Positions 36,845 through 47,421 of a stretch of 64,000 nt of DNA are shown here, one piece after another. Under the pieces are notes generated by a model. The model was given only the letters and a program-made list of their open reading frames with translations. It did not search any database and was not told the origin of the DNA. Numbering within the stretch: position 1 is the stretch's first letter; every line of letters starts with the position of its first letter. Both the position numbers and the translations under genes were made by a program. Source of the stretch: Prevotella sp. (GTDB taxonomy: Bacteria > Bacteroidota > Bacteroidia > Bacteroidales > Bacteroidaceae); NCBI GenBank assembly GCA_022771625.1, contig JALFCW010000120.1, positions 34,891-98,890 of the forward strand, in the 5' to 3' direction.

Positions 36845-39139
36845 TTATTCCCAACCTGGGTTTTGAACAAGACCATATTGCTTATTGATTTCTGCCTGTG
36901 GCAGCGGTGCGAGCAACCACTTCTTTACCTCGTCGCTCTTCGGGTCCTTGTTCCAAAGATAGCGGCTGTTGCCTGTAATTGGCTTGATAGAATTGAGGAA
37001 GAACAGAGGCTGTGTGGATGAGGCATCGTTTTCGCGGTCGGAACCTACCCATGCCACATGGCGACTCTCGAAGACAGTACCCTTCTGTATCATACGGTAC
37101 TGCATGATGCCGTGAAGCTGCTTGGTCATCCAGTCGGTGCGCTTCAGGCGTACCATGTCAAACCAGCGTGCGTTGGTAAGACCAAGTTCGCGAACACGCT
37201 CGTCGAGCAGTTCCTCCATAAATTCAGTTGATGTCTCGCCGTTGTCAAGGGTGACTACTGTCGTAGCGGCACCAGCTGCAGTAGTAGCTGTATAGCCTTT
37301 TGCTGCACGCCAAGTAGAACTTGTCCAAATCTTTGCCATTGTAGGCAGTCCGACGCGTGAGCGTACGATGTCAACCATCTGCACTGCCTTTGCAACATCT
37401 GGATTAGAACGCATCACGAGAGCCTCGGCATACTGGAGATAGAACTCTGGCAAAGAGAGAGCCACCCACTGTGTCGGGAAACGATAAGAGTCGGCACTCT
37501 GGTCGTTGTTATATACTCCAGTACCAAGATAGTACTTGTTGAATCCATATCCCGAACCAAACATGGTGTTCTGCTGGGTGAGTACACCTGTACCTCCGTC
37601 ATTACCATTATACCACAACTCCCAAGGATAACCGGTCATGGAAGCGGTAGTCCAGTCGAGGTTCATGTTCTGACCATTCACAATGCACTCCTCATAGAGA
37701 CGCGGATCACGGGTCAGTGATGTGTTAATCTGACGACCTCCGCCTGGAACGTCACCACTTACAAACATGGTATGCAGAGACTTTGCATTACGCGTAATGG
37801 CACCAGTAAGTTTATTAGTCACGAAATTGCTTACGATATATTTCGTTGAACCATCTGACTGCACTTCTTCTGTCAACTCTGGTTCTGTCGCATTGTCATT
37901 GTATGTCTTCTTTGCGGCATTCTCCCAGTTGAACGGCTCACCGTCATACCAAGAGAACTTCTCCACATACTCATGTGTAGGACAATAAGAGTTACGTGGA
38001 ACGTCCTTGGAATACCACTCATGCCATCCATAGCGAGCAGTTGACATAGGGTCGTTGCCATACACGCGTACTGAATGAAGAATCTCAGTAGATGCATTCA
38101 GGAAATATCCCTGACGGTAAGCAAGACGATAGTAAGGCAGCTTTGAGGTTGGAGTCTTGGCAGTGCTAGGGATAACAGCCTCAACCATCTTGTACTCTCC
38201 ATTGCTCTGAAGTGCGTTATAGAAATCGTCGCAAGCCTTGGCAAACTTGTCCCAACGCTCCTGATATTTGGAGGCATCAGTGTACATAATATAAGGTCTT
38301 ACCTCCTCTGATGCGCCAGAGTAATAAGGCTGTCCATCCTTAGGATTGAGTAATGGAGAAGCAGCAAACTGCAACAGCTTGCATTTCAGAGCCATAGCTC
38401 CTGCCTTTGTCCAACGACCGTTCATTGTAGCTGGATTGGAGGTAATCCAAGGGAATGCACTCTCGTTGATGGCACTGTCGAGCTGACACTCCATCCAGTC
38501 AACACATTCCTCTACGGTATTGCGGGGGAACTGATTTGTTACCTCACCAGTCTCCAGAGCATGATCCATGATTGGAATACCACCAAAATGCTGGAAAGTG
38601 TTGAAGAAAGCATCAACCATCAGACAACGTGCTTCAGCCTTCAGGCGGTTCTTCTCTTCCTGAGACATGTCAGCCTCGGGTGCACGATCAACGTTTTGAA
38701 GGAAGATGTGAGAGGCACGAATCATATACCACTGAAACTCCTTGTCGTAGGAGTAGAGAGGACCGTCGAGTCCGTCGGAACGGTTGGTGGTGGCTGTCAT
38801 GGCACCAGTATAATACTGTCCATAAACAGCGGCACCGTTCCAGAACAGATGCCAGCAGTCGGTAAGACCGTCAAACTTACCAGTGTATGGATTACCTGAG
38901 TGGGGCATATTGGCGCCACCATTGGCGTATGGCAGTCCGTAGTACTGCTTGGAATATATACCTACAAGAAACTGTCGGGTATATTCTGCATTATTGAATA
39001 CAGTATCAATAGTGGCAGTGGAGCTGGTGGCTTTGTCGAGGGCTGCATTACCCACGGCGATATTGTCGGTACAAGCCATGAAGGTTGCACTTGCCGCAAG
39101 CATTGCCACTGCACTACGTAATAATATATTGTGTTTCAT
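36845..39139 (-). CDS. SusD/RagB-family outer-membrane lipoprotein (first pair)
   Basis: 764 residues, long for SusD. The lipoprotein signal is MKHNILLRSAVAMLAASATF-MAC with the lipidated Cys at 23. SusD motifs: AEARCLMVDAFFNTFQHFGGIPI in the N-terminal helical part and LLDERVRELGLTNARWFDMVRLKR near the C-terminus. It follows the first susC after 33 bp and should form its lid. The large insertions between the helices are probably the glycan-binding loops. Confidence 0.95.
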   Translation of the reverse strand: MKHNILLRSAVAMLAASATFMACTDNIAVGNAALDKATSSTATIDTVFNNAEYTRQFLVGIYSKQYYGLPYANGGANMPHSGNPYTGKFDGLTDCWHLFWNGAAVYGQYYTGAMTATTNRSDGLDGPLYSYDKEFQWYMIRASHIFLQNVDRAPEADMSQEEKNRLKAEARCLMVDAFFNTFQHFGGIPIMDHALETGEVTNQFPRNTVEECVDWMECQLDSAINESAFPWITSNPATMNGRWTKAGAMALKCKLLQFAASPLLNPKDGQPYYSGASEEVRPYIMYTDASKYQERWDKFAKACDDFYNALQSNGEYKMVEAVIPSTAKTPTSKLPYYRLAYRQGYFLNASTEILHSVRVYGNDPMSTARYGWHEWYSKDVPRNSYCPTHEYVEKFSWYDGEPFNWENAAKKTYNDNATEPELTEEVQSDGSTKYIVSNFVTNKLTGAITRNAKSLHTMFVSGDVPGGGRQINTSLTRDPRLYEECIVNGQNMNLDWTTASMTGYPWELWYNGNDGGTGVLTQQNTMFGSGYGFNKYYLGTGVYNNDQSADSYRFPTQWVALSLPEFYLQYAEALVMRSNPDVAKAVQMVDIVRSRVGLPTMAKIWTSSTWRAAKGYTATTAAGAATTVVTLDNGETSTEFMEELLDERVRELGLTNARWFDMVRLKRTDWMTKQLHGIMQYRMIQKGTVFESRHVAWVGSDRENDASSTQPLFFLNSIKPITGNSRYLWNKDPKSDEVKKWLLAPLPQAEINKQYGLVQNPGWE

Positions 39140-39172
39140 TTTGTTTGCTTTTAAATGTGTTACCTTTATATA

Positions 39173-42100
39173 TTAGAAGCCGACGTTCAGACTGATTGTA
39201 TATGTGCGCTGAAGCGGGTAAGAAGGCGAATTGGATGCTCTTGTCTCAGGATCACCCCACTTGTAGGGAGTAAGAGTAAAGAGGTTGTAACCTGAGAGTG
39301 TCACCTCGCACTTGGTCATACCAATCTTCTTAAAGGCGGGATTGATAAAATCGTATGATAATGAAATAGTCTTCAGACGAAGATACTTTGCATCCTTCTC
39401 CCAAAGGTCTGAACCAGCATAGTTCTGCACTGCGTTGCTCCATGTGGCACGTGGGTAAAGGGCATTGGGATCTTCGTTACTACCAGGTGTCCATGTGTCG
39501 TTCACGTGGTAAGAAAGCAGACCTCCCTGTGTGGTATTGGAAGAACAGAAGAACGGCTGGCGGAACACATCGGTAATATAACGTGACACGTTCCATGCAC
39601 CAGTAAACTGAGCATTGAAGGTAAGACGCTTCCAGCTGAATCCAAAGGTAAGACCTGCCATGTATTCGGGGTCATCTGTGAATCCATTGTCGCGCGTCAT
39701 GTCGTTTTGGTCAATCTTTCCATCCTGGTCAAGGTCAACATATACACAGTCACCAGGCTGCAGGTTGGCTACGAGCTGGGTCGGGAACGGAGTACCGAAG
39801 GTCTGTTCGTATTCAGCCTTGGTCTGTTCACCCTCATAGTACTTCCAGAACTGATACATTGAACGTGCACCAATACGATGGCCACGGCTCAACATGTATT
39901 CATTCTTCTGAGGAGTCTCTTTCATCTCAATAATCTCGTTCTGGTTGTAAGACAGGATGAGCTTACTCCAGAAACGGAAATCCTTGCCAATCTTGTCGTT
40001 GTAGCTGAGAGACACTTCCCAACCCCAAGACTTTGTCTCACCGGCATTGGTGTAAGGCATTGTGAAACCAATAGTGGAAGGAACAGTGTAATCGCGTACA
40101 AGAATGTCTGTACGGTGCTCACGATAGTAGTCGAATGTCGCCCTAATCTTGTCATCGAAGAAGTTGATGTCGAATCCATAGTCCTGCTTGAAGGCCTTCT
40201 CCCAACTGATGTTGGGGTTGTTCTTGGCAGACTCATAGGCTCCTGCGATACCAGAAGTTCCAGAAACTGTTCCCGACTGCGCATTACCGAAGAGGTAGCC
40301 GTAAGTGTCGGTGTAAGGCAACGTCAGACAGTTTGTGATAAGTCCATAGGAACCTGTGATATACGGGTCGGCAAGATACATGAAGCGGATTGCATCAATG
40401 GTTTTGTCATTACCTACGAGACCCCATGATGCACGCAACTTGAAGAAGCTGACTACCTTGGAGATTGGCTTCCAGAATTTCTCTTCGCTGGCAATCCATC
40501 CGATAGAACCTGCGGGGAAGGTACCGAATCGGCGACCTGGGGCGAAGTTCTCCGAACCATTATATCCGACATTGAACTCTGCAAGATACTTGTTGGCATA
40601 GTCGTATGTCACACGGCCTACGAGTCCAACGTAAGAACGTGGTACATCGGGATAAGAATCTCTAGAGTAGTAATACTGCTTTGACTGGTTGTAGAGCAAG
40701 AGTCCATTTACGGTGTGCTTGCCGAATGTGCGGGAATAATTAATACTTCCCTCAAGATACCAGTCGCGTGACTTACCCTGCCCATAACTGTAAGAGGGGT
40801 CGGTGTCGTTTCCGTTCTGTCTATATACTATATAAGGTGTACCGTCGGGATTTAGGATTACTTTGCCTGCCTCGTCATACTGCACGAGTGGGTTGTATGT
40901 CGCAACGCCGCAATTACCCTGCTTGTTAACGGTAAATGCAGAGTTGTAAGAACCCTTAATCTTTGCCGAGAGTCCCTTGGTGATGAAGTCGAGTTTCTGG
41001 TCAAGAACGAGGTCCATCTGCAGCTTGTTGACGTTGGTCTGCATAAAACCATTACCATAGTATGCCATACCGGAGCCTCCAAGGAACGGCAAGTTAAGGC
41101 CGTCGGTATAATCGGTGGTACAATATACCATCTTGCCGTCAACAATACCTGGGCTTGAGAACGGTGTGGCATAATAGATGTTCTTGATCATACCGCCAGA
41201 ACCCTGACCAGTGTATGGTTTGTCAGCATCGTTCACATTACCTGCCACGTTGAACGAAAGTGTGGTAGTCTTCGTGGCCTTAAGATCGAGGTTACCACGG
41301 TAGTTGAAACGCTGATACTGATAACCGTAGTTATATCCGCGGTCGAACTCTTTGAACAGACCGTCCTGTGAGTAGTAACCAGCTGAAATAAAGTATTTTA
41401 CGCGGTCGGTACCACCCGAAATATTGAGGTTATGCTGCTGCTGGAGCGTAATGTCCTTCATGATGTAATCAGCCCATCTCGTATTGGGGAAACGAATTGG
41501 GTCAGAACCATCCTTGAACTTCTGGATGATAGCATCTGAGAAGCTGGGGGCGAAAGCATTTTCCGCCATATATGCGTCAACGCTTCCGTATGTACCATTG
41601 GCTACAGCCACATTTGCTCGCTGCAGATAGTCGTTGTAGGACATCTGGTTGTAGAAGTTGGCATACTCGTAAGAACTTGCCTGCTCTACCATCTTTGTTG
41701 GCGAGAGTGCTGTCCAAGATGTTGAAACGCTAATCTTTGCCTTACCCTCAGAACCGCGCTTTGTGGTGATGAGTACAACACCGTTAGCACCGCGCACACC
41801 GAACACGGCAGTGGCGGAAGCATCCTTAAGAACTGTAACACTCTCGATTTCATTCGGGTCGATGTCTGCCATCGAACGCTCTACACCATCCACCTGGATG
41901 AGAGGAGCTGAGTCACCCCATGTGGCTTTACCACGCACGAAAATCTCGGCGGCGTCGGAACCCGGCTCACCTGAATACTGCACTGTAGTGACACCCGAGA
42001 GCTGACCACCAAGCACGTTGTTGACTGAACCGACAGATGTGCGGACGAGGTCTTCGCTTTTTACACTGGAGATGGCACCCGTCACGGTCACCTTCTTCTG

Positions 42101-42499
42101 CACGCCATATGCCACAATCTCAATACCCTGAAGTTCAACGCCGGCAGACACCTTCAACTGAACTTTCATACCTTGCTTCGCCACGACGATTGCCTCATCG
42201 TAGCCAATGTAGGTGATCTTGAGCTTTTGGCCTGGTTTAACATTAATACTAAAGTTACCGTCAAAATCGGTCACTGTTCCTTGTGTGTTTTGGCCACCCA
42301 TTACAAGAACGGTCGCACCGATGACAGGTTCGTTGTTTTCATCTACAACGTTACCCTTAATAGCCTTAGATTGCTGGACATTGAGCACTTCCGCCCTTAG
42401 ACTTTGACCTCCCCAATATTGGGGAACAAACGTCATTGCGGCACATGCTACTGCAAACTGCATAACAGGCTTTACAATTAACTTGTTTTGTTTTATCAT
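39173..42499 (-). CDS. SusC/RagA TonB-dependent transporter (first pair)
   Basis: 1,108 residues. After the N-terminal export region comes a carboxypeptidase-regulatory-like domain (AIKGNVVDENNEPVIGATVL...GTVTDFDGNFSI), then a linker with the TonB-box-like segment ELQGIEIVAYGVQKK, a plug (RGANGVVLITTKRG) and a 22-strand barrel ending YTISLNVGF. It is the first gene of the minus-strand operon running to the terminator at 29.8 kb, from promoter/operator site D. Confidence 0.96.
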   Translation of the reverse strand: MIKQNKLIVKPVMQFAVACAAMTFVPQYWGGQSLRAEVLNVQQSKAIKGNVVDENNEPVIGATVLVMGGQNTQGTVTDFDGNFSINVKPGQKLKITYIGYDEAIVVAKQGMKVQLKVSAGVELQGIEIVAYGVQKKVTVTGAISSVKSEDLVRTSVGSVNNVLGGQLSGVTTVQYSGEPGSDAAEIFVRGKATWGDSAPLIQVDGVERSMADIDPNEIESVTVLKDASATAVFGVRGANGVVLITTKRGSEGKAKISVSTSWTALSPTKMVEQASSYEYANFYNQMSYNDYLQRANVAVANGTYGSVDAYMAENAFAPSFSDAIIQKFKDGSDPIRFPNTRWADYIMKDITLQQQHNLNISGGTDRVKYFISAGYYSQDGLFKEFDRGYNYGYQYQRFNYRGNLDLKATKTTTLSFNVAGNVNDADKPYTGQGSGGMIKNIYYATPFSSPGIVDGKMVYCTTDYTDGLNLPFLGGSGMAYYGNGFMQTNVNKLQMDLVLDQKLDFITKGLSAKIKGSYNSAFTVNKQGNCGVATYNPLVQYDEAGKVILNPDGTPYIVYRQNGNDTDPSYSYGQGKSRDWYLEGSINYSRTFGKHTVNGLLLYNQSKQYYYSRDSYPDVPRSYVGLVGRVTYDYANKYLAEFNVGYNGSENFAPGRRFGTFPAGSIGWIASEEKFWKPISKVVSFFKLRASWGLVGNDKTIDAIRFMYLADPYITGSYGLITNCLTLPYTDTYGYLFGNAQSGTVSGTSGIAGAYESAKNNPNISWEKAFKQDYGFDINFFDDKIRATFDYYREHRTDILVRDYTVPSTIGFTMPYTNAGETKSWGWEVSLSYNDKIGKDFRFWSKLILSYNQNEIIEMKETPQKNEYMLSRGHRIGARSMYQFWKYYEGEQTKAEYEQTFGTPFPTQLVANLQPGDCVYVDLDQDGKIDQNDMTRDNGFTDDPEYMAGLTFGFSWKRLTFNAQFTGAWNVSRYITDVFRQPFFCSSNTTQGGLLSYHVNDTWTPGSNEDPNALYPRATWSNAVQNYAGSDLWEKDAKYLRLKTISLSYDFINPAFKKIGMTKCEVTLSGYNLFTLTPYKWGDPETRASNSPSYPLQRTYTISLNVGF

Positions 42500-42560
42500 A
42501 TCTATTATCTATAGGTTTCTAATCTAGACTGTTTACATCATAAATTTAGATTTTCGACTG

Positions 42561-42630
42561 CAAAATTATATAAATTTATATGGTAAATACTATGTTATTT
42601 GACAATTTACCACCATAATTTGATAATATA
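42561..42630 (-). promoter_or_regulatory. susCD operon promoter with direct-repeat operator (site D)
   Basis: The minus-strand -7 box TAATTTTG is at 42561-42568. Half-sites GTTATTTGACAATTTACC (from 42594) and CATAATTTGATAATATACC are 21 bp apart (G at 42601 and 42622), and the first lies 25 bp beyond the -7 box. No -33 CAAA is present. Confidence 0.75.
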
Positions 42631-42708
42631 CCCAAATTCCTGTTGTTTGCCTACAAAAAATAAGAAAACACTCCCTCGTATGGATGTTTTACCTCTAAAA
42701 AATGCAGA

Positions 42709-42756
42709 GAGACACAAAGGTACAAAGATATTAATTACTCTGTGCCTCTGTGTCTC
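42709..42756. repeat. 19-bp imperfect inverted repeat (GAGACACAnAGG type)
   Basis: GAGACACAAAGGTACAAAG at 42709-42727 and CTCTGTGCCTCTGTGTCTC at 42738-42756 pair with three mismatches. It sits 32 bp past the stop of the PL11 fusion gene, so it could help end or stabilise that transcript, though it lacks a T-run. A half copy (ACACAGAGGCACA) appears at 51741-51753. Confidence 0.5.
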
Positions 42757-42788
42757 AGTGTTTTATATTGAATAGTGAAAGTGCAGTA

Positions 42789-45700
42789 TTAGAATGAAAT
42801 CTTGATACTGCTCTTTCCTGAGCGCACAATGTATGTTCCTGATACAAGACCTCTACTCTTAAGGTCATTTCTCAATGAAGGCATTGTAGTACTTATTCCA
42901 TCAACAACCTTTACTCCTGAGATGGTATAGACATCAGCAATAAACTCTGATGTGGCATCAATACCCTTAATGCCTGTAGAGGAGCTGACCTTGATGATAC
43001 CTTGCGAGAGCAATTCGGATGTATCCCATACCAAACCCTCGGGAAGTTCCTGTATGTCGAATGTTGGAGTGCCGCTTATTGTGCCTTCACAGTCGAAGAC
43101 TCTCACGTAGTCACCTTCGGCAGGTTTCCATGTCGTAGCGTATGTCACATGGATTGTTCCGTTGACAGTGGCATTTCCACCTACTTTCAGGAATGCCCAT
43201 GCCTGTGACTCAGCTCCAGTGATGGAGTTCACGGATATTGAGTCCGTCTTGGTCTTGTTCACATAGATATGTGATCCAGTTTCCGCATTGAGGTTTCTTT
43301 CAATACTAATGATTCCGGTGTTCTTTGTCTGTGATGTCGCTGCATTACTACCTGGACGGAGAGTTCCTCCGTTGAGAAGGTTGATGCCATAGCTATAACC
43401 TACTCCACGCAGTTCACCGTTGTCCTGTACATAGGTGATGGTAGGAGCTGTCATTGATGATGTTGCTGCTGCCTTGTTCAGCTTCACTGCACCGTCAATA
43501 ATCTTCAGCGACTTAGCTTTGGCAAGAACATTCTCTGAAGCAATTGTCCATACACCCGTACCGTTCTTCACCATGTGGCTGCCATTGATAGTGCCCGAGA
43601 ATGTGAAGTTGGTGTTGTTGCCACCAACAGTCAGGGTATTTGTTGCCGAACCGTAATAACCGCCATTGCTGATATATCCAGAGCCAGTGAGCGCTCCAAT
43701 GGCAAAGCTCTTGCCGCTCGTGTTGAACGGTGTGGATTCTGTGAAGGCAGCGTCAACATTGAGGGTTGCGAGAGGAATGCCGTAGGTGTTATTGAAGTCA
43801 AACACTGGTTCATAGGCGTTCTTAGATCCGCGTTTTGCATTGATTGTACCTGCAAATTCGCTCCAGTTGCCCTTAAACGGACAACGCACCCATGTGGCAT
43901 ATATGTTGATGGTGCCCTCACCAGTCAGCTTACCAGTATAGTCGCAGCGTCCGTCAGGATACCATATACCGGTCTTTCCCTTTGGCACAACGATGTTTAC
44001 GTTGTCATTGTTAGTGCTATAGATACTGTTGTTAGCCTGTAGTGTAACCTTGCTTCCGTTGAGCACAATGGTCTTGCCCGTGAAGTGTGCATCCTGGAAG
44101 TCATATACCGTACCTGAGTTAATGTACAATGTGTCAAAGTCGGCAGCGCAGTTAAGCTGGAGAGTACCGGTTCCTGCCTTGTAAAGATTCCTACGCTTGG
44201 CAGAGTTGGCTTTCTTTATGCTTCCATTCAGGATAAGCGTTCCTGTCGCACTGATTGTACCGCCATTTTCGTCAATGACGATAGGATGAGAGGCAGTCAT
44301 GGAGGTAGCAGTCTTCAGCGTACCGTTATTCTTCAGCGTTATGCCGTTGCTGGCATCTCCGAGCGATCCATATTGTGAACCGTCATTGTTGGCGAGCGAT
44401 GCAGGAGTAAGAATACCGTTGCTGATTATCGTACCGCCATTATATTTATTGATGTTATTAATCTTCACTTCGCCCTTGCCCTCTACAGAGAGTGTACCTT
44501 CTCCAGAAATAGTGCCATCACCTGTGATAGAATAGGTCTTGGTGTCGTTCTTGAAGATGATGTTTCCCGGGGTTACATCCTCTGCCACTGTGATAGCGGT
44601 ATTCACTGCACTGTCGTCAAACGTTACCTCGTCGCCAGTGACAAACGTCTTGTCTGAAGAAGAGAAGTTCTCTGAGTTCATAAGATCCCAAGTGCCATCT
44701 GTTGCACCTGTCCACACTACATCCTCACTGCCACGACCGTCATATACGTTAAGTGTAATCTTGCCGTCGGCGTATGCCAAGTCATACTTTACTCCCATGA
44801 GACCTTCTATTGTGATGTCAGAAAGATTGCCAGTCAATCCACTTGCCTCTGCGAGAATATATGTTCCTGCAACAGGTTGGGATGTGAACACGAATACGGG
44901 GGCACTGTATTCCGGACCGTTAGTCCAGTCCTTCTTCTCTATGCTAATCTTGTCGGCAACAAGACGGTCGGTCTCGTTTCCATTTACATCAATGATAACG
45001 CGCGCACCGAAACCGAGTTCTATTGAGGAGGCGGTAATAGTGCCAACCTTATTCTCTCCACCAGGCATGATTTCAGAACCATAGTCAGCCTTGATGCCTG
45101 CCTGGAACTTACCTCCGTTAGAACTGAGTCGGGCAAAGCGGTTGAGCCAAACAGGGCTCTTTTCCATTGTGCCGTCAAACTGCAGTGTTCCTGCCCATAC
45201 GTCGGTATTGCCTGTGTATGTCTCTGTGACATTAGGAAGGATGAGCGTTCCGTCGCCTTGCTTCACAAGACGCAGCGCTCCTATGAAAGCGCCGCCGGTC
45301 AGAGTATGCGTATAATAGGAATATTTAATCTCAGTGTCCTTGGTTGTACACTCGCTTTGGGCTGTTCCCTGCACCCACGACGGGGCATTGTCGGTGAAGA
45401 TAGCGGGAGAGGCTCCCTCTGTCACTGCCACTGTGGCGTCGCCATCAACATCAAGCAGCGCATGCTTGCCATTGAGCGATGCGTCAATAGAAGATGATAT
45501 TATCTCGCGACCCGTAGTTGTGAGAGGAGGAGGAGCAATGGTTATACCTTCCAGTTCGCCAAGGAAATAAGAAGCATGAGGTGGCTGGTTATATCCACAA
45601 GGCTGCCATACCATGGCATTGCGATACTGGTGGTCGTACCACAATGAGTAGTTGCGCCACTCCGTCGGTATAGTTGAGGTATATATCCTTATATTATTGT

Positions 45701-47387
45701 CGGCGGTGCGCTCTATCACCTCCTCGCGCCAGTCGCCGAAGATGTCGCCCTGATAGCAAGGTGTGGCCTTGGTGCTATTGTTGGAATAACATCCTGAGAA
45801 TGTCGCGAGAGTGCCGACGCCTGGTTTTGACACTGTGATATTGTCGAAACATTCCTCCTGCAAGTCACCGTCCCAATAGATACGGAAGTTCATGCCGAGA
45901 CCGGAAGTGTTTACTGTCACATGGTCATTCACAACTGTTGAGATTGGTGTGTCATGTGCGCCGTATCCTATAGAACCGGGAATAGTGTTATAGAAATTTC
46001 CGGCAATAGCACGACCTGCATCGTTGGTATCTGTCATACGATAGTATATCTTGCTCGTTGTGGCATCACGGTAGTTGTTGGCAGGATTGTCCTCGTTGCA
46101 GGCAAACATTTCCTGACCATGTATATAAGGATTAAGGTCGCTCACGTGCTGGGCGTCGCCATGACCGAGACCTGTGGTGGACAGTCCCAGACCATTGTCG
46201 TCAATCACCATCGAACCCCATACTATCTCGTCGCGTCCGTCCCAGTCGACGTCGGCGATAGAGTAGTTGTGGTAGCCCTGTCCATACCAAGGCGAACCAG
46301 GCTTGTTGTTAGTCCATCGCCATCTCACGTTGAGAGCATGTGTGGCAGGGTCAACGTCGTAGGCAATAAACTTGTGACGAGTGTAGATGCCTCGTCCCAA
46401 AAAGATGCTCGGATGCTTACCATCGAGATATGGCGCACCAAAGAAGTTCTTGCTGCTTCGGTGTCCGTAGCCGTCACCCCATGCAGCCTTAAGGTCGGTT
46501 TCGCCGCTCTCGTATCTTTTCAGCGGATACTCAATACACTGGTATGGTTTGCCCGTAGCTCCTTCGCAATAATAAAGGAATTCATTGCCGTAGTATGTAA
46601 ACCACTCCACTGAACTCGCGCCTTTGGGTATGCGATAGTTTGTCCACGACGTGCCGTTCTTGCCATCTGCACCGATGGTGTATGTCGTTCCGTCGGCCAT
46701 GTGTACGGTTGAACCCTCTTCGAGTCGCATCACAACCTCTGCCTTGCCATCCATGTCCCAGTCATATCCCACGATGTTCTGCTCGTTGTTCTGGAAGTCA
46801 CCCATGTTTGGACCGCAGTTCACCCACCACAATATTGTTCCGTCCTGCTTGAGGCATGCGAGCAAGGAGTATTCCTTTGTCTCCACACCATTAATTGTAG
46901 GTCCATTCTTGGGATAGAGCTGTTCGCCTTCCTCCTTGTTGTCAAACTTCAAGAGTATCTCCACCTCACCATCGCCATCCACATCGGCGCAGCATGCGTC
47001 GTTGGGGATATATGTTGACTTGAGAGAGGCGTCGTGCTTGATGGTTATCGACTTGTAGTTGTTGACGAGTACAGAGGCTGCCTTCGAAGCCTCCTGCTCC
47101 ACTCCGTTTACAACTGCCTTGACGGTGTAGGTGCTGCCTTGCGAACCAGATGCGTCAGTATAGTTTGACACATTAAGCGGTTCGGCGTTCACCTTGGTGC
47201 CGTCACGATACAGGTTATACTTCACGTCGTAGTATTCGTCGGCCTGAATACGCCACGAACAATACACGCCGCCTGTTGTTTGTACGGCAACAAGACCACG
47301 GTCAAGTTTGTCTGTGAATCTCTGTGCCTTTGCCACGTTACAACAAGTTAACACAGCAATAGCGAGTGCTATAAATTTCTTGTTCAT
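42789..47387 (-). CDS. Giant PL11 rhamnogalacturonan lyase fused to autotransporter-type repeats and a C-terminal sorting-like tail
   Basis: The tracked start is TTG; ATG 47387 gives signal peptide MNKKFIALAIAVLTCCNVAKA and 1,532 residues. Residues about 22-640 are a full PL11 (RFTDKLDRGLVAVQT, DADVDGDGEVEILLKFD-type calcium loops, DWDMDGKAEVVMRL, MNFRIYWDGDLQEECFD, GDIFGDWREEVIERTADN). Residues about 650-1,460 are a Gly/Asn/Thr-rich beta-helix with PATR-like repeats (LVKQGDGTLILPN...ETYTGNTDVWAGTLQ; LYKAGTGTLQLN; MVKNGTGVWTIAS). The last about 70 residues (FIADVYTISGVKV...GLVSGTYIVRSGKSSIKISF) look like a type A C-terminal sorting domain. It is probably surface-displayed and makes the first backbone cuts. 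It has its own promoter (site E), divergent from araC. Confidence 0.88.
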   Translation of the reverse strand: MNKKFIALAIAVLTCCNVAKAQRFTDKLDRGLVAVQTTGGVYCSWRIQADEYYDVKYNLYRDGTKVNAEPLNVSNYTDASGSQGSTYTVKAVVNGVEQEASKAASVLVNNYKSITIKHDASLKSTYIPNDACCADVDGDGEVEILLKFDNKEEGEQLYPKNGPTINGVETKEYSLLACLKQDGTILWWVNCGPNMGDFQNNEQNIVGYDWDMDGKAEVVMRLEEGSTVHMADGTTYTIGADGKNGTSWTNYRIPKGASSVEWFTYYGNEFLYYCEGATGKPYQCIEYPLKRYESGETDLKAAWGDGYGHRSSKNFFGAPYLDGKHPSIFLGRGIYTRHKFIAYDVDPATHALNVRWRWTNNKPGSPWYGQGYHNYSIADVDWDGRDEIVWGSMVIDDNGLGLSTTGLGHGDAQHVSDLNPYIHGQEMFACNEDNPANNYRDATTSKIYYRMTDTNDAGRAIAGNFYNTIPGSIGYGAHDTPISTVVNDHVTVNTSGLGMNFRIYWDGDLQEECFDNITVSKPGVGTLATFSGCYSNNSTKATPCYQGDIFGDWREEVIERTADNNIRIYTSTIPTEWRNYSLWYDHQYRNAMVWQPCGYNQPPHASYFLGELEGITIAPPPLTTTGREIISSSIDASLNGKHALLDVDGDATVAVTEGASPAIFTDNAPSWVQGTAQSECTTKDTEIKYSYYTHTLTGGAFIGALRLVKQGDGTLILPNVTETYTGNTDVWAGTLQFDGTMEKSPVWLNRFARLSSNGGKFQAGIKADYGSEIMPGGENKVGTITASSIELGFGARVIIDVNGNETDRLVADKISIEKKDWTNGPEYSAPVFVFTSQPVAGTYILAEASGLTGNLSDITIEGLMGVKYDLAYADGKITLNVYDGRGSEDVVWTGATDGTWDLMNSENFSSSDKTFVTGDEVTFDDSAVNTAITVAEDVTPGNIIFKNDTKTYSITGDGTISGEGTLSVEGKGEVKINNINKYNGGTIISNGILTPASLANNDGSQYGSLGDASNGITLKNNGTLKTATSMTASHPIVIDENGGTISATGTLILNGSIKKANSAKRRNLYKAGTGTLQLNCAADFDTLYINSGTVYDFQDAHFTGKTIVLNGSKVTLQANNSIYSTNNDNVNIVVPKGKTGIWYPDGRCDYTGKLTGEGTINIYATWVRCPFKGNWSEFAGTINAKRGSKNAYEPVFDFNNTYGIPLATLNVDAAFTESTPFNTSGKSFAIGALTGSGYISNGGYYGSATNTLTVGGNNTNFTFSGTINGSHMVKNGTGVWTIASENVLAKAKSLKIIDGAVKLNKAAATSSMTAPTITYVQDNGELRGVGYSYGINLLNGGTLRPGSNAATSQTKNTGIISIERNLNAETGSHIYVNKTKTDSISVNSITGAESQAWAFLKVGGNATVNGTIHVTYATTWKPAEGDYVRVFDCEGTISGTPTFDIQELPEGLVWDTSELLSQGIIKVSSSTGIKGIDATSEFIADVYTISGVKVVDGISTTMPSLRNDLKSRGLVSGTYIVRSGKSSIKISF

Positions 47388-47421
47388 AAACAATCATCTT
47401 TAGGTTTTCAAAAATCTGGTG

